A stretch of 64,000 nucleotides of DNA from Orychophragmus violaceus (taxonomy: Eukaryota; Streptophyta; Magnoliopsida; Brassicales; Brassicaceae), in assembly GCA_030180135.1 (NCBI GenBank), contig CM058233.1, positions 28,987,615-29,051,614 on the forward strand, written 5' to 3'. The position numbers and the translations under genes were made by a program. Position 1 is the first letter of the stretch, and each line of letters begins with the position of its first letter. Positions 1 to 11,614 of this stretch are shown one piece after another. The notes beneath the pieces are model-generated. The model made no database searches, was not told where the DNA came from, and was given only the letters and a program-made list of their open reading frames with translations.

Positions 1-774
1 ATCACACAACTAAATGGGTCTTGACAGTTGACAAGATTGGAAAGACATCAAGTATCACTTGATATTTGGTTGAGGAACGGAACCTTTAAAACGTTCAGTT
101 TTATTATGTTTTAATTCTTGTAATTAATTGATTTATCATGCTTTGGTTATGTGATTGCAGTTTCCAAAACCCAATCATCGAATCTTGTGTCGACCGACAC
201 TACTATAGTGTCGATCGATACAGAATAACCAACAGCAATCCGCGATAACCGATCAATCCAATTGATCCGGTTTTTGAATACCGGTCAGCATCGATCGATG
301 CTAAATTAGCATCGGTCGATGCCAACCTACTCAAACCAATCGCAATTAAACCATTCACAGTGTTCGACCATCTTTAACCAAGCTCGATAACCGGTCCAAT
401 CCAATTGAATCGATTCATCAATCTCGCGAGGTTTGTGTCGACCGACACAACATTTTTGTCGATCGACACTAGGCGAAAACTGAGTTTTATTTGGGTTTTC
501 TCCCTGTGTCGATCGATGCCGGATTGGCAATGATCGACACCATGCGAAAAACCCTAAATTTTATTCGGGTTTTCGCCCTGCATCGATCGATGCCGGATTG
601 GCATCGATCGACACCATGCGAGAAAACCCTTAAACGTTTTCGAAACAGAACCCTAAACAAGGTTTTCAGGAAAACGAATTTTAGCAAGTTTGTATCAACC
701 ATACACAGATTCAGATTCAACCAATCTAATCAACATGCTACAGATTCAATGGAACCCTAAAGCTCTGATACCAC
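1..774 (-). mobile_element. Leader of a minus-strand Copia element, cut by the window edge
   Basis: This is the untranslated leader between the 5' LTR (775-1454) and a gag gene lying beyond the left edge. The primer-binding site, complementary to initiator tRNA-Met, reads TGGTATCAGAGC on the minus strand at 762-773. Positions 20-90 match the leader of the complete minus-strand Copia near 37520-37590, which shows the two are related. The leader is dominated by paired TCGATCGA motifs (187-614). The short open frames here are by-products of those repeats and of gene-free sequence. I see no coding segment. Confidence 0.8.
187..614. repeat. Array of bipartite TCGATCGA motifs in a Copia leader
   Basis: Five pairs of 14-mers of the form G(T/C)(G/A)TCGATCGA(C/T)(A/G)C are seen, beginning near 187, 285, 435, 506 and 580. 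In the pairs measured exactly (187-221 and 580-614) the 14-mers are 7 bp apart, giving a 21-bp period. The same unit recurs in the related leader at 37740-38243, in Copia LTRs, and in the LTRs and gag regions of the Athila-like elements. The function is unknown. Confidence 0.85.
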
Positions 775-1454
775 TGAAGGAATTTCTAGCAGATCCTAAT
801 CCAATTAGGCAATCCTGGTCTGAATTCCGAGCCTAGGATCTAAGGTTCAAGTAATTAAATCTATGGGATCTCAGATTTACCTGTTGATTTGCAGCGGAAG
901 TATTTGCAGATAATCGAGATCTAGAGCGCCTCAAATGCTGCGCCTCTACTGGTATCCACACGCGCACAAACTGAACAGCAGGGATGCTAGTGCCTATAGA
1001 GATCTAATCTCCAGAGAGGTTTCTATCTGTGTTCTGGTGGCTGTAAATTAGGTTAGGGATCAGTTTAGGTCGACCATATATCTTATATATGTCGACTTAA
1101 ACCATGACGGAATTAACCAACGATTAACCGAATTAATCTGATTAATCCGCGAGTGCATCGATCGTTGCACTATATGCATCGATCGATGCAGTCCCAGAAC
1201 ATTGGTATCGAATGCATATCAAATATGCATTCACTAGATCATTACATTAATGATCAACCTCGTCTTTAACGTCCAGTTTGCTTAGGTGTGTGACCCTGTA
1301 GGATCACATAACACTAGCAATGAGTTCTAAACTCATTGATCATAAGTGGCTTCTAGCAAAGCATTATGACTACCTAGTGTCATATGATTGTCTCTTCTCG
1401 ACAATACGACTTTCACTTGGAGTAAGTACAATAGATTTCAGGACATTCCCAACA
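775..1454 (-). repeat. 5' LTR of the left-edge Copia
   Basis: On the plus strand it starts TGAAGGAATTTC and ends ACATTCCCAACA, so the minus strand reads TGTTGGGAATGT to CCTTCA. It is 680 bp long and similar end to end to the LTRs at 32258-32971 and 38297-39008. It abuts a tRNA-Met primer site at 762-773. One bipartite TCGATCGA unit lies at 1155-1189. The 5 bp after the LTR are CTCAT; the partner duplication is outside the window. Confidence 0.85.
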
Positions 1455-1962
1455 CTCATATGCACCAGACCTCACCAAATATTTCAAATCAACAAGGAGC
1501 CAAACCTGCCCTTTTTGGACCCATTTAGCATTCAAGTTTAACAGATCCTTTTCTATCAAAGACTCTGCGTTTTGGACAACTTATTTGCCACCCAAAATGT
1601 GCCAAGGTCATGCCATTACCTCCCTTAGTTGACCAGATACAATCACATCCCAAGTTCCCTTATTTGGAAGATCTAAGATAAGGCCCCAATCTCTGATTAA
1701 TTTCTTGTAATCTCTAGCTTTTTGCCCGTTTGAGTGAGAGCCAGAGATGGTTAGTATCCCTTCATAAAGGTCCATTTAGGGATTTAGATCGGTCCAAAAT
1801 AAAAAGTGGATCGATTAGGTAGGCAAGTTAAGTTAAAATCGACAACAAAGAGAGAACGACGTGCGTAGAGATCACACCGAGCATTTAGATTCGTTCAGAG
1901 ATCTTTGCCGTTCATAAAGGAAATATTCTATTTTCTTTTTAGGAAGTTTATATTTTAAAGCA
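1455..1962. other. Unassigned flank, right part probably an old Tat-like LTR
   Basis: No intact gene is visible. On the minus strand around 1480-1735 there is a broken reading frame (containing DYKKLIRDWGLILDLPNKGT) that I cannot assign; it could be a decayed gene or element fragment. From about 1800 the sequence seems to continue across the inserted Copia into 10025-10320, where a TATA box and a gypsy leader follow. I infer that this part is the upstream half of that LTR. Confidence 0.4.
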
Positions 1963-3442
1963 TGTTGGGAATGTCCTAAAATCAATTGTACCTACTCTTG
2001 GTTAAGTTGTAAGGTCGAGGTTAAACAATCGTATAATATTAGGTGCTTATAATGTTATGCTAGAAACCGCTTATGATCTATGAATTTAGAACCCATTACT
2101 AATATTATATGATCCTAAAGGATCACACACTTAAGCAAATTGGATCAATGTTATTTTGGGCTCTATAATCATTATATATATATATATATGTGTGTGTTAT
2201 ATAAGATATAACATGTTATTTGTTCACATATGAGATGTTAATAAATAATAACATATATATAATATAATATTTTTATATTAATTGAGAAGTGATTTTGGAC
2301 TTATATTCACTTTTAAAATGGTTGATTACTATTTTGCCATTAATGAAATTAACCTAATTACTGTGTTAACCTTAATTTAACTTTGTAATTTTATTATGTT
2401 TTTAATTCTATTATGTAGATATACATAACTTTAGATTAAAAATATGATAAATATGAAATATTTATGAATATTTTTTTTTTAAAAAAAATTATAGATATAC
2501 ATAACCTTGAATAAAAAAATAAAAGTAAGATGAGATGATAAATATGAAATATTTATGAAGATTTTTAATTTTATTTAAGATATATATAACCTTCAGAAAA
2601 AATAAGATGATCAATATGAAAATGTTTATGAATATTTTTAAATATTAATAAATATTTTTATTTTATTTTATATAGTAAATTCGTATTATTTATATAAATT
2701 TTTAATTTATATATATAAATAATATAATATTCTAAATAAGATATTATATATTGATTTTTATACATAAAAATATATAATTTAAAATTATTTGATTTATAAT
2801 AAATTATAAAATATCTTATTAAATATAATAATATATCTATGTTTAATTGTAAATAGTTTTATATAGATTTTTATTATATGATTATTGTTCTTAAATTACT
2901 TTGATAATTTAATTTTTAGAAATTTATGTTTAATAATAATTGTGCTCGCACATGCTATGCTGCGAGTGAATCATATTAGTATATATTATTTGTAACTGTT
3001 ATAAGTAATAACACATATGTACGTATATATGGTCATATGAGAATAGTTGCATTCTCTTATGGATTGGGCTTAGCCCATGACGTAAGTTAATTAATCTAAG
3101 TCCAATGTTATATATAGATGATGTTGCGACTAGTTAATCAGGATTATTCACGAGAGCCGCTAAAATATAAGCGAGACAAATAGTTTGTCTAGATTTGAGA
3201 TTTGATCTCGATGGCACTAGCATCCCATTTTGATTCAGTTTATGTACGTGTGAATACGGTAGAGACATGGTATTTGGAATGTTAAGACAATTTCGAATCA
3301 CCTCGTTTTATTCCACTGCAAAGCATCCAGGTATATTCGAAATCCTAGATCTAGATTTATTTCAGTATTTGCATGAGTTCCTGGTTAATTATTCATAAAT
3401 TGATTTATAAAATTGTTTTATAAACCGTTATGAATTCCAACA
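1963..3442 (+). repeat. 5' LTR of Copia element 1
   Basis: It is 1480 bp long, about twice the 754-bp 3' LTR. The outer parts align with the 3' LTR. The excess is one AT-rich block of about 713 bp (2267-2979), read here as a Helitron inserted after or during integration. An (AT)n tract lies at 2172-2188. Confidence 0.85.
2267..2979 (+). mobile_element. Non-autonomous Helitron inside the Copia LTR
   Basis: The block is absent from the 3' LTR, whose sequence runs straight through the junction (AATATA then TATATTATT). It is very AT-rich with no coding frame. Near its right end is a hairpin (stem CTCGCA/TGCGAG, 2945-2966), then about 10 nt, then TTAG followed by host T. Helitrons end in a hairpin and CTRR and insert between A and T, so this fits a slightly decayed Helitron end. 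The left end, with an early TTAATTGAGAAGTG stretch, resembles 5' ends of AT-rich Brassicaceae Helitrons as I remember them. The expected TC start is not clear. No target duplication is seen, as expected for Helitrons. Confidence 0.65.
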
Positions 3443-3443
3443 G

Positions 3444-3457
3444 TGGTATCAGAATCT
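3444..3457 (+). other. Primer-binding site of Copia element 1
   Basis: TGGTATCAGAATCT lies 1 nt after the 5' LTR. It matches the usual TGGTATCAGAGC site for initiator tRNA-Met with changes at its end. Confidence 0.8.
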
Positions 3458-4540
3458 ACTTGTTTAATACTGAAATTGAATTTAGTTAGTTTATATAGAA
3501 AACTAATTGTTATGTTTGATCTTGTTAGAACATGTTGTTGCCGATCGTGTTAATCACAATTTGATTATTAGGTTAACCGCGAATTGATTGCTTTCGAAAC
3601 TATAAGATCTGTGAATATTGGATTTACATGTTTTTGGAAAGTCAATTTTCTTTGTTAACGCGTATATCTAGATATACCTTAGTTTTCACCGATACATCAT
3701 TACGTTCATGAGACTTTGTATAATTATCAAATCATGCATATTTAATTTTTTTTTTTAAATCAAGCTCGTATTATTGTAATAGTTGATTGTTTCAAAGTAA
3801 AATTATTATAGTATGCATATGCAACCTGCGATACCAACTGAATAAGATAATTGGTTTAGTTGGTACGATGGTTTGGTTAAATTGTTTTGATTTATATTTA
3901 ATTATAATTTCAATTTGATTGAATTCTGAATTCAAATTAAGATCAACTAATAAATAATTAATAATCTTAACAAGGTTAAAATTTAATTAATTATTTACAA
4001 TCTAATAAAAATACATATGAGATATGTATAGTTTATATTTAACTATTTATATAAGATATAAATTTTAGATATAATTAAAATTGGATTAAAATCAGTTCCT
4101 CAATCAATATTTTATGTCTTCCCAATCTTATCAACTATCAAGACTTGTTTCGTTGTGTGATGGGCTTGCCAAAGCAAAGTGTCCGCAATTACATAAGTGA
4201 GGTAGATAGTAATGGTTACCATATGAAACAAGATTGATTTACTTGACTAAGCTATCAAAACGGTTTTGGACTTAGAGGCACAGGTTGGATAAGACATAAG
4301 ATGTCATCTAACCACCAAGAGTTATATTTGATATAATTAACAAGGTGTTGTTTACCTAAATAACTAGACATCCAGGGGTTGAGCCAAAGCTCACTCGAAT
4401 TCTAGTGAAATGTGGATTTTGGATCATTATATTCAATTTGAGAAAATTGTTATTTGAATATAATGTGAGATTTCTTAATTGTTAAGATTTCTCTTATTCC
4501 CGAACATCATATTAACATTTACTATTCCTTATCTTCAGCA
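3458..4540 (+). other. Untranslated leader of Copia element 1
   Basis: AT-rich leader between primer site and gag start. Parts around 4100-4400 are homologous, in reverse orientation, to the leader of the minus-strand Copia near 37200-37560. I see no gene here. Confidence 0.6.
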
Positions 4541-5456
4541 ATGTCAACTTCTCATAACTCGTTTTCATTAAGATCCTTCCTTGAAAAGGATAAACTTAAT
4601 AGATCGAATTTCCTCGAATGGTATCGAAACTTGAGAATTGTTCTCAAACAGGAGAAAAAGGACTATGTCCTTGAAAAGTTTCTTCCTGAAAAAACCTAAG
4701 ACCAATGCTCAGCATGCAGAGAGAAATGCTTATGACAAGCATGTCAATGATAGGGTCGATGTGTGTTGTCTTATGTTGGCTACCATGAACTCAGACTTGC
4801 AAAAGCAATATGAGAAGGTGGATTCGCCAATTGACATGATCACTAGCCTGAAAGGAATGTTTCAGGAGCAAGCACGAACTGAGAGATACTAAACGGTTAA
4901 GACTCTCATTGAATGCAAGCTACCGAAAGATGATCCAGTTAGCCCACATGTCATTATGGTGATGGGTTATATTGATAACCTGGCATAACTGGATTGTCCT
5001 ATCAGCCAAGAGTTGGCTACTGATCTCATCTTGCAGTCATTGCCGTCAAGCTATGATTAGTTTGTTATGAACTACAACATGAACAACTTGACAAAGACTT
5101 TGACTGAGTTGCATGGGATGCTCAAAACTGCTTAACCTAACATCAAGAAAGACACCCCAAATGTCATTATGGTACAAAAGGGTAAAAAGTTTAAGAAACT
5201 TAGTAAGAACAAAGGAGATGGCAAGACGAGCTCGATTGTGAATACAAGTGAGTCTAACCATGCCCCTAAGTTTAAACATGGTCCTTCTAAAGATGATAAG
5301 TGCCATTATTGTAATGGTTATGGGCATTGGAAAAGAAACTGCAATAAATTCTTGGAAGATCTGAAAAAGAAGAAGAAGAAGTCTTTCGAAACTTCGTCTT
5401 CAGGTATTTATGTTATAGAAGTAAATGTTACTACTTCTGGTTCTACTTCTTGAGTA
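4541..5456 (+). pseudogene. Copia gag (nucleocapsid) pseudogene
   Basis: The ATG at 4541 opens the same N-terminus as the intact gag of the minus-strand Copia (36154-37104), with SLRSFLEKDKLN and FLEWYRNLRIVLKQEK visible. A frameshift near the A-rich stretch around 4680-4690 moves the frame, and stops follow at about 4890, 4986, 5058 and 5134. The zinc knuckle CHYCNGYGHWKRNC (CX2CX4HX4C) survives at about 5301-5342. Gag normally packages element RNA into cytoplasmic particles; this copy cannot encode it intact. A lysine run follows the knuckle. Confidence 0.85.
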
Positions 5457-6640
5457 TTGGATACCGGCTGTGGTGCTCATATTTGTACGAATATGCAGGG
5501 CCTAAGCAACAGTAGAACCTTGGAGAAAGGACAAGTGGACATGCGCGTGGGAAATGGAACAAGAGTTGTTGCATTAGCCGTAGGAACATTTCATTTGTCT
5601 TTGCCTTCTGGCATAGTTTTAGAACTTAAGAATTGCTACTATGTACCTGGTATATGCAGAAATATTATTTCTATTCCTTGTTTGGATTTGGAATGATATC
5701 AGTTTTCAATTAAGAACAAGTGTTGTTCATTTGATTACGATGATATATTTTATGGTAGCGGTCCATTAGAGGATGGACTTTATGTTCTAAACCAAAGTGT
5801 GTCAATCTATAACATTAGTACCAAGAGATTCAAGTCAAATGACACGAATCAAACTTTTCTTTGGCATTGTCGTTTGGGCCACATAAATGAGAAGCGCATT
5901 CAAAAGCTTCATAGTGATGAACTTTTGAGCTCATTTGGTTATGAATCATATGAGAAATGTGAACCTTGTTTATTGGGAAAAATGAATAAGTCTCCTTTTA
6001 TTGGACACAGTGAAAGATCTAAGGATTTATTGGAACTTATACATACTAATGTATGCGGACCGATGAGCATAAATGCTAGAGGAAACTACCAGTACTTCAT
6101 CACATTTACTGACGACTTCAGTAGATATGGTTATGTTTATCTAATTAAACATAAGTCTGAATCTTTTAAAAAGTTCTTCTATCATATCGAGGTGGTGAAT
6201 ATTTGAATCAAACTTTTGATGGCCATCTGAAAGAACGTGGAATTGTTTCACAAATCACTCCTCCAGGAACGCCACAGTTGAATGGTGTTTCCGAAAGGAG
6301 AAATCAAATTTTATTATATATGGTTCGATCAATGATGAGTCATGCAGATCTTCCATTATCCTTTTGGGGATACGCCCTAGAAACGTCTGCGTTTACGCTA
6401 AACAGATGCCCATCAAAATCAGTTGAGAAGACACCATATGAGATATGGCCTAGAAGAGTTCCGAATTTGTCTTTTCTGAAAATTTGGGGCTGCGATGCTT
6501 ATGTTAAACGTATGTTTACCGATAAGATCGGACCCAAATCTGATAAATGCTACTTCGTTGGTTATCCCAAAGAAACCAAATGTTATTACTTTTACAACCC
6601 TACTGAGAACAAAGTGTTTGTTGCTCGTAATGGTGATTAA
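5457..6640 (+). pseudogene. Copia protease and integrase part of pol, broken
   Basis: The frame opens with the aspartic protease motif LDTGCGAH at about 5457. The GAG-pre-integrase segment follows (LWHCRLGHINEKR, 5850-5895), then the integrase core with a CxxC-type element and TDDFSRYGYVYL near 6110-6145. Between about 6188 and 6200 a short stretch of the core is missing. The RGGEY motif that follows is preceded by Y where the second catalytic Asp is expected. The Glu-containing stretch PGTPQLNGVSERRN is kept near 6262-6303. Stops at 5454, 5694, 6204 and 6638 confirm that pol is dead. Confidence 0.85.
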
Positions 6641-8392
6641 TTTCTTTCTAAGAAAAATAGTGGGAGTAAAGTACAATTCGAAGAAGTTCGAGAAACACAG
6701 GAGGTTGTTCTGGCTTCTTGTGAAGAGGATCAATTAGATTTACGAAGAGTCGTAGAATATATACTTGTGGAACCTGAGGTACGTAGGTCCGAAAGAACAC
6801 GTCATGAACCTGTTAGATATGGGTTTCTGGTGAATGATCATCATGAACTATTGATAATAGAGAGTGATGAACCTACATCCTTTGAGGAAGCAATGATGGC
6901 CCACGACTCCGAAAAATGGCTAGAAGCCATAAAATCCGAAATGGAATCCATGTCAGTAAACAATGTATGGACTTTGGTTGATTTACCTGATGGTGTCAAA
7001 ACCATTGAGTGTAAATGGGTTTTCAAGAAGAAAACAGAAATGGATGGTAATATACAAATATACAAAGCTAGATTGGTGGCTAAAGGTTACAAGCAAATTC
7101 ATGGCATAGACTATGATGAAACCTATTCCCCAGTCGCAATGCTTAAGTCCATTCAGATTCTCTTAGCAATTGCCGCTCATTACGATGATGAGATATGGCA
7201 AATGGATGTGAAAACGGCTTTTCTTAATGAAAATCTCTAAGTAGATGTGTACATGACACAACCTGAGGGTTTCACAGTCCATGGAAGTGCTAGGAAAGTA
7301 TGCAAGCTTCAACGCTCCATTTATGGTTTGAAACAAGCATCTCGGAGTTGGAATCTTCGTTTTAATGAGGCAATCAAAGAGTTTTATTTCATTAGAAACG
7401 AAGAAGAACCTTGCGTTTACAAGAAGACTAGTGAGAGTGCAGTTGTTTTCTTAGTGTTGTATGTGGATGACATACTTCTTATTGGGAATGACATTCCTAC
7501 GCTTAATTCTGTAAAGACTTGACTAGGAAGTTGCTTCTCATTGAAAGACATGGGAGAAGCCGCATATATTCTTGGAATAAGAATCTATAGAGATATATTA
7601 AAAAAGATTATTGGATTGTGTCAAGACACTTATATAGACAAGGTCTTACACAAATTCCAAATGCATGATTCCAAGAAAGGTTTTCTACCAATGTCTCATG
7701 GCATAACTCTCAGCAAGACTCAGTGTCTTTCGACACATGATGAGCGAGAGCAGATGAGTAGAATTCCATATGCTTCTGCTACAGGATCTATCATGTATGC
7801 CATGATATGTACTCGTCCAGATGTTGCATGCGCTTTGAGCATGACGAGTAGATACCAATCTGATCCAGGTGAGTGTCACTGGACATCAGTCAAGAACATC
7901 CTTAAATATTTGAGAAATACTAAGGATAAGTTCTTGGTCTATTGAGGAAATGATGAGCTTGTTGTGAGTGGTTACACCGATGCGAGTTTCCAGACAGACA
8001 AAGATGATTACCGATCACAATCCGGTTTTATCTTTTGTCTTAATGGAGGAGCTGTAAGTTGGAAGAGTTCCAAACAGAGCACCGTAGCAGACTCTACAAC
8101 CGAAGCTGAGTACATTGATGCTTCAAAAGCAGCAAAGGAAGTTGTTTGGATTCGTAAGTTCGTTATTGAACTAGGTGTGGTTCCTAGTATTTCTAGCCCA
8201 ATAGATCTCTATTGTGACAACAATGGAGCTATCACACAAGCAAAAGAACCTAGGTCCCACCAGAAATCCAAACACATTCAGAGGAGATATCATCTCATTC
8301 GTGAGATTGTTGATAGAGGAGATGTGAAAATTAGCAGAGTCTCAACGGATGCAAATGTTGTTGATCCTTACCAAGCCTTTTCCACGACATAA
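6641..8392 (+). pseudogene. Copia reverse transcriptase and RNase H, broken
   Basis: RT runs from about 6880 (KWLEAIKSEMESM) through CKWVFKKK, KARLVAKGYKQIHGIDYDET and WQMDVKTAFLN to the catalytic YVDD box in LVLYVDDILLIGND near 7450-7490. RNase H-like sequence follows, with SGYTDASFQTDKDDYRSQSG (about 7965-8024) and DSTTEAEYIDASKAAKEVVW (about 8089-8150). Stops at 7238, 7520 and 7943 interrupt one otherwise alignable frame. RT before RNase H and after integrase is the Copia order. Divergence from the minus-strand copy is modest. Confidence 0.88.
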
Positions 8393-9270
8393 GCATGAGA
8401 GTTACACTGCTGCTATAGGCATTAAGTTTCTTAAGATGTGATCTTGATTCTAGTGGGAGGATTTTCCTTTTACATGATGTTCATGTTTACATACAATTGG
8501 TTATGTTTTCAAATTAATGAAATTTGTTTCTGATTTATTTGGTTATTGGATAACAAATAAAGTCCCAAAATAATTTATATCATTTTATAGGTCATCAAGT
8601 ACATGACTTGATCATGAAACCCTATAAGTAAAAGATGACATAAATTATTATGGTCCATAGTCAAGGTTATTAAAATGGGACGTTAATAACTGAAGATGAC
8701 TAGTATGTGAGGTGGCTGATGACTAAGTTCTGTGAAGTTATTTAATATGTTGTATTAAAGCCAATCGCATAGACATGTGTTGGGGAACACAGGGTTGGAC
8801 TGACCCGCTTTGAGAACTCTACAAGATTGTTATATGAGTGTCATAGGAGTTTCTCATCACGACTATAGAGTGTACTCCTTTGACCTGAGTTCATCATGAT
8901 TTCTTACCTATGGATTGGTTCACTTTGACATTGTCAAACGTCAACCGTAACAGGTGATTATAAAGACATTGACTGGGTATGCTATGAATCTTGTAAGGAA
9001 CATGGATGGAACAAGATGGAATTTGTCCCTCCTATATAACGGGAATAACGGGAGATAAATATCTCAGGGCCTATCGAAGACTAGATACTGAGAAATGTGT
9101 GGCCGTGCTCAAACGAGGTGAATGTTAGTCGTTTGTTTAATCAGTATAAATCGGAGTTCGATAAACATGCTCTAGCTTAATAAGGGTGACACCGTTTCTT
9201 ACCTTATGTCAAGATCGAGATATAGAGAAAGGGATTATGGGAATAGATGATTCCAGTACAAGTGGGAGAT
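8393..9270 (+). other. Long 3' untranslated region and polypurine tract of Copia element 1
   Basis: About 880 bp without coding sequence. It is homologous in reverse to 32972-33830 of the minus-strand Copia, so it is a family feature. It ends in CCAGTACAAGTGGGAGAT (9253-9270), the polypurine primer next to the 3' LTR. Confidence 0.75.
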
Positions 9271-10024
9271 TGTTGGGAATGTCCTGAAATCAATTGTACC
9301 TACTCTTGGTTAAGTTGTAAGGTCGAGGTTAAACAATCGTATAATATTAGGTGGTTATAATGTTTTGCTAGAAACCGCTTATGATTTATGGATTTAGAAT
9401 CCATTACTAATATTATATGATCCTACAGGATCACACACTTAAGCAAATTGGATCAATGTTATGTTGGGCTCTATAATATATATATAAGATATAACATGTT
9501 ATTTGTTCACATATGAGATGTTAATAAACAATAACATATATATAATATATATATTATTCGTAAATGTTATAAGTAATAACACATATGTACATATATATAT
9601 ATATATATGGTCATATGAGAATAGTTGTATTCTCTTATGGATTAGGCTTAGCCCATGACGTAAGTTAATTAAGCTAAGTCTAATGTTATATACATGATGT
9701 TGCGACTAGTTAATCAGGATTATTCACGAGAGCCGCAAACCCTAAAATATAAGAGAGACAAATAGTTTGTTTACATTTGAGATTTAATCTCGACGGCACT
9801 AACATCCCGTTTTGACCCAGTTTGTGTACGTGTGGATACCGGTAGAGGCACGATATTTGGAGTGCTAAGACAATCTCGAATCACCTCGTTTTATTCCGCT
9901 GCAAAACATCATGTATATTCGAAATCCTAGATATAGATTTATTTCATTATTTGCATGAGTTCCTGGCTAGTTATTCATAAATTGATTTATAAAATTATTT
10001 TATAAACCGGTATGGATTCTAACA
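9271..10024 (+). repeat. 3' LTR of Copia element 1
   Basis: 754 bp, TGTTGGGAATGTCC to TTCTAACA. It aligns with both outer parts of the 5' LTR and lacks the Helitron block. An (AT)n tract is at about 9591-9608. Confidence 0.9.
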
Positions 10025-10320
10025 AAGCCGACCTTATAACCCTATATAAGGATGTTATACTTGTCACTCTAAACACACCCAATCAATAATACACTTCTTA
10101 CAAATCTTCGAGAATTTTAAGAGCTTTTTGAGAGATCTTTTGTTGAATGGCTTTCCGATGAACTAACCATTTTAATTTGTCGCTCGTTTCCTCCTATAAA
10201 CTTAATTTCGCCATAATTTCATCGTCATCCGCAGATATAGGTTAAAACAAGCTTTCGAGAATCCCCAATTAAAACTTTAAGGTTCTTTTTATCTTTAGAT
10301 AGTCAGAATTGAGATCTTAC
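10025..10320 (+). repeat. Downstream half of an old Tat-like gypsy LTR plus primer-site remnant
   Basis: Begins right after the Copia insertion. A TATA-like box (CTATATAAGGA, about 10042-10052) is followed by A/C-rich transcript-start-like sequence. At about 10318-10340 comes TTTGACTCCGTCTGTGGGG, a decayed form of the TGGCGCCGTCTGTGG primer site that is intact in the second Tat-like element (minus strand near 59845-59859). The upstream half is presumably left of 1963. Confidence 0.6.
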
Positions 10321-11600
10321 ATTTGACTCCGTCTGTGGGGTATTCTTCAAAGTCTTTAAAAACACCACGCTTAAAAGTGACTGGCAACAAATCTCCGAAA
10401 AGGAAAGAACGGTGATCTGTGACCACGAAGCCAATGATCCCAAAACGATCAAGAGGCTGGCAATCAGGATAAAGATCCTAAGAACGGCGATCAAAACCAA
10501 CTCCCCAAGGAAGGTGAAGCCGACGCGCCAACCGATGGCTAGGACAAGGTGATCGAAGCCTACTTCATCTATAGCACGGTTCTTGGAAATATTAACACTC
10601 AAAACAAACTGTTAAGGGAAAACACTGCGTAAATCAGCGAATTACGTGCCGAGCAAGACAATATGCGATCGGATCAGCGATCAAAGGATCCATCAAAATC
10701 AAAATGGACCATCCCTCTTAAGTCCAAGAAAGGCGTCACTAGGCAACTGCCCTTTGGATCCTTGGCATACAACACCATCATGGTGGCATCTATCCAAGGA
10801 TCGGATCAAGACGATGACTACTATCACGAACTAATTGAGCCGAAAGACAGCCTCAAAGAGATGAAAACCTCCACCACATCACACAGTCGGCACCGGAAAT
10901 CAATTGTGTACTCGGAAAAAACTCAAAGGACACTGTTCACGGCACAAATCACTGATGCGCATGTCTAACATCACGAAACGATCATACTGTCCACTTTTAA
11001 GGGCAGTTCAGATCCCACCAATCATATGAATGCATTCAATGTAGCAATGGGCAGAGCTCGATTTGCACGAGAATAGAGGGATGCATGATACTGTCAACTA
11101 TTCATTGAGAGTTTGGATGGATCCGCCCTCACTCGGTTCTCACGCCTTATGGCAGAATAAATTGATAATTTCCAATAGCTATCCAGAGCTTTTTTCAAAC
11201 ACCATTCCATTTATATGGAAAAGATGCATCCATCTCTTCCCTATGGTCTTTATCTAAAGCACTGAAAGAAAACCGACAACTTTCATTCGGAAGGTTCAAT
11301 AAAATCATCTCACGGGTCGCAATCTCTAACAATCTCGCCATCAGTGCACTTCAAAACACCGTTTGGTTTGAGACCCCCTTTCACCAGGACACTCATCTCA
11401 ACAAACCATACACACTCGAAGATGCCTTTCATTGAGCAGAAAAATTTTTAGACTTAGAAGATCAGAGAGCGGCTTTGGCCAAGAAGTATGCAACATATAA
11501 GTCGACTGACTAATGATGACTAACGCGAGCCGCCACAACAATACGAGAAAAGTGATCAAAATACAAAAGCGACCACTATGGTCGGCGATGACATCGAAAC
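10321..11600 (+). pseudogene. Tat-like gypsy gag remnant
   Basis: Decayed gag readable in several frames. Recognisable pieces are FKGSSDPTNHMNAFNVAMGR (about 10995-11054) and, across frame changes, sequence like QLFIESLDGSALT (11090-11130). Further on are FFKHHSIYMEK (about 11190-11225) and SALQNTVWFETPFHQDTHLN (about 11340-11402). The last piece is LEDAFH, a stop, then AEKFLDLEDQRAALAKKYA (to about 11490). The same blocks occur in the gag of the second Tat-like element (58750-59613, minus strand). I see no protease, RT or integrase after it. Confidence 0.7.
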
Positions 11601-11614
11601 TCAACGTCTACCGT

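Larger units (their letters stand above)
1963..10024 (+). mobile_element. Copia element 1, full length, degenerate, with a Helitron in its 5' LTR
   Basis: The LTRs (1963-3442 and 9271-10024) start TGTTGGGAATGTCC and end CA. A tRNA-Met-like primer site follows the 5' LTR and a polypurine tract (9253-9270) precedes the 3' LTR. The flanking 5 bp are AAGCA on the left and AAGCC on the right, a target duplication with one mismatch. The interior has the Copia order gag, protease, integrase, RT, RNase H. Every domain carries stops or frameshifts, so the copy is dead. It inserted into the LTR of an older Tat-like gypsy. It has the same LTR termini and long 3' untranslated region as the Copia at 32258-39008, but no TCGATCGA pairs. 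Confidence 0.9.

Noticed and set aside
187..614. CRISPR array or simple satellite as explanation of the repeated 14-mers
   Set aside because: This is plant DNA, pairs are dispersed at irregular distances across elements, and spacers within a pair are 7-9 bp. Neither CRISPR nor a head-to-tail satellite fits.
487..760. Overlapping 70-90 codon frames in the left Copia leader
   Set aside because: They arise from repeats rich in TCGATCGA, which contain no stop in several frames. They lie between primer site and gag.
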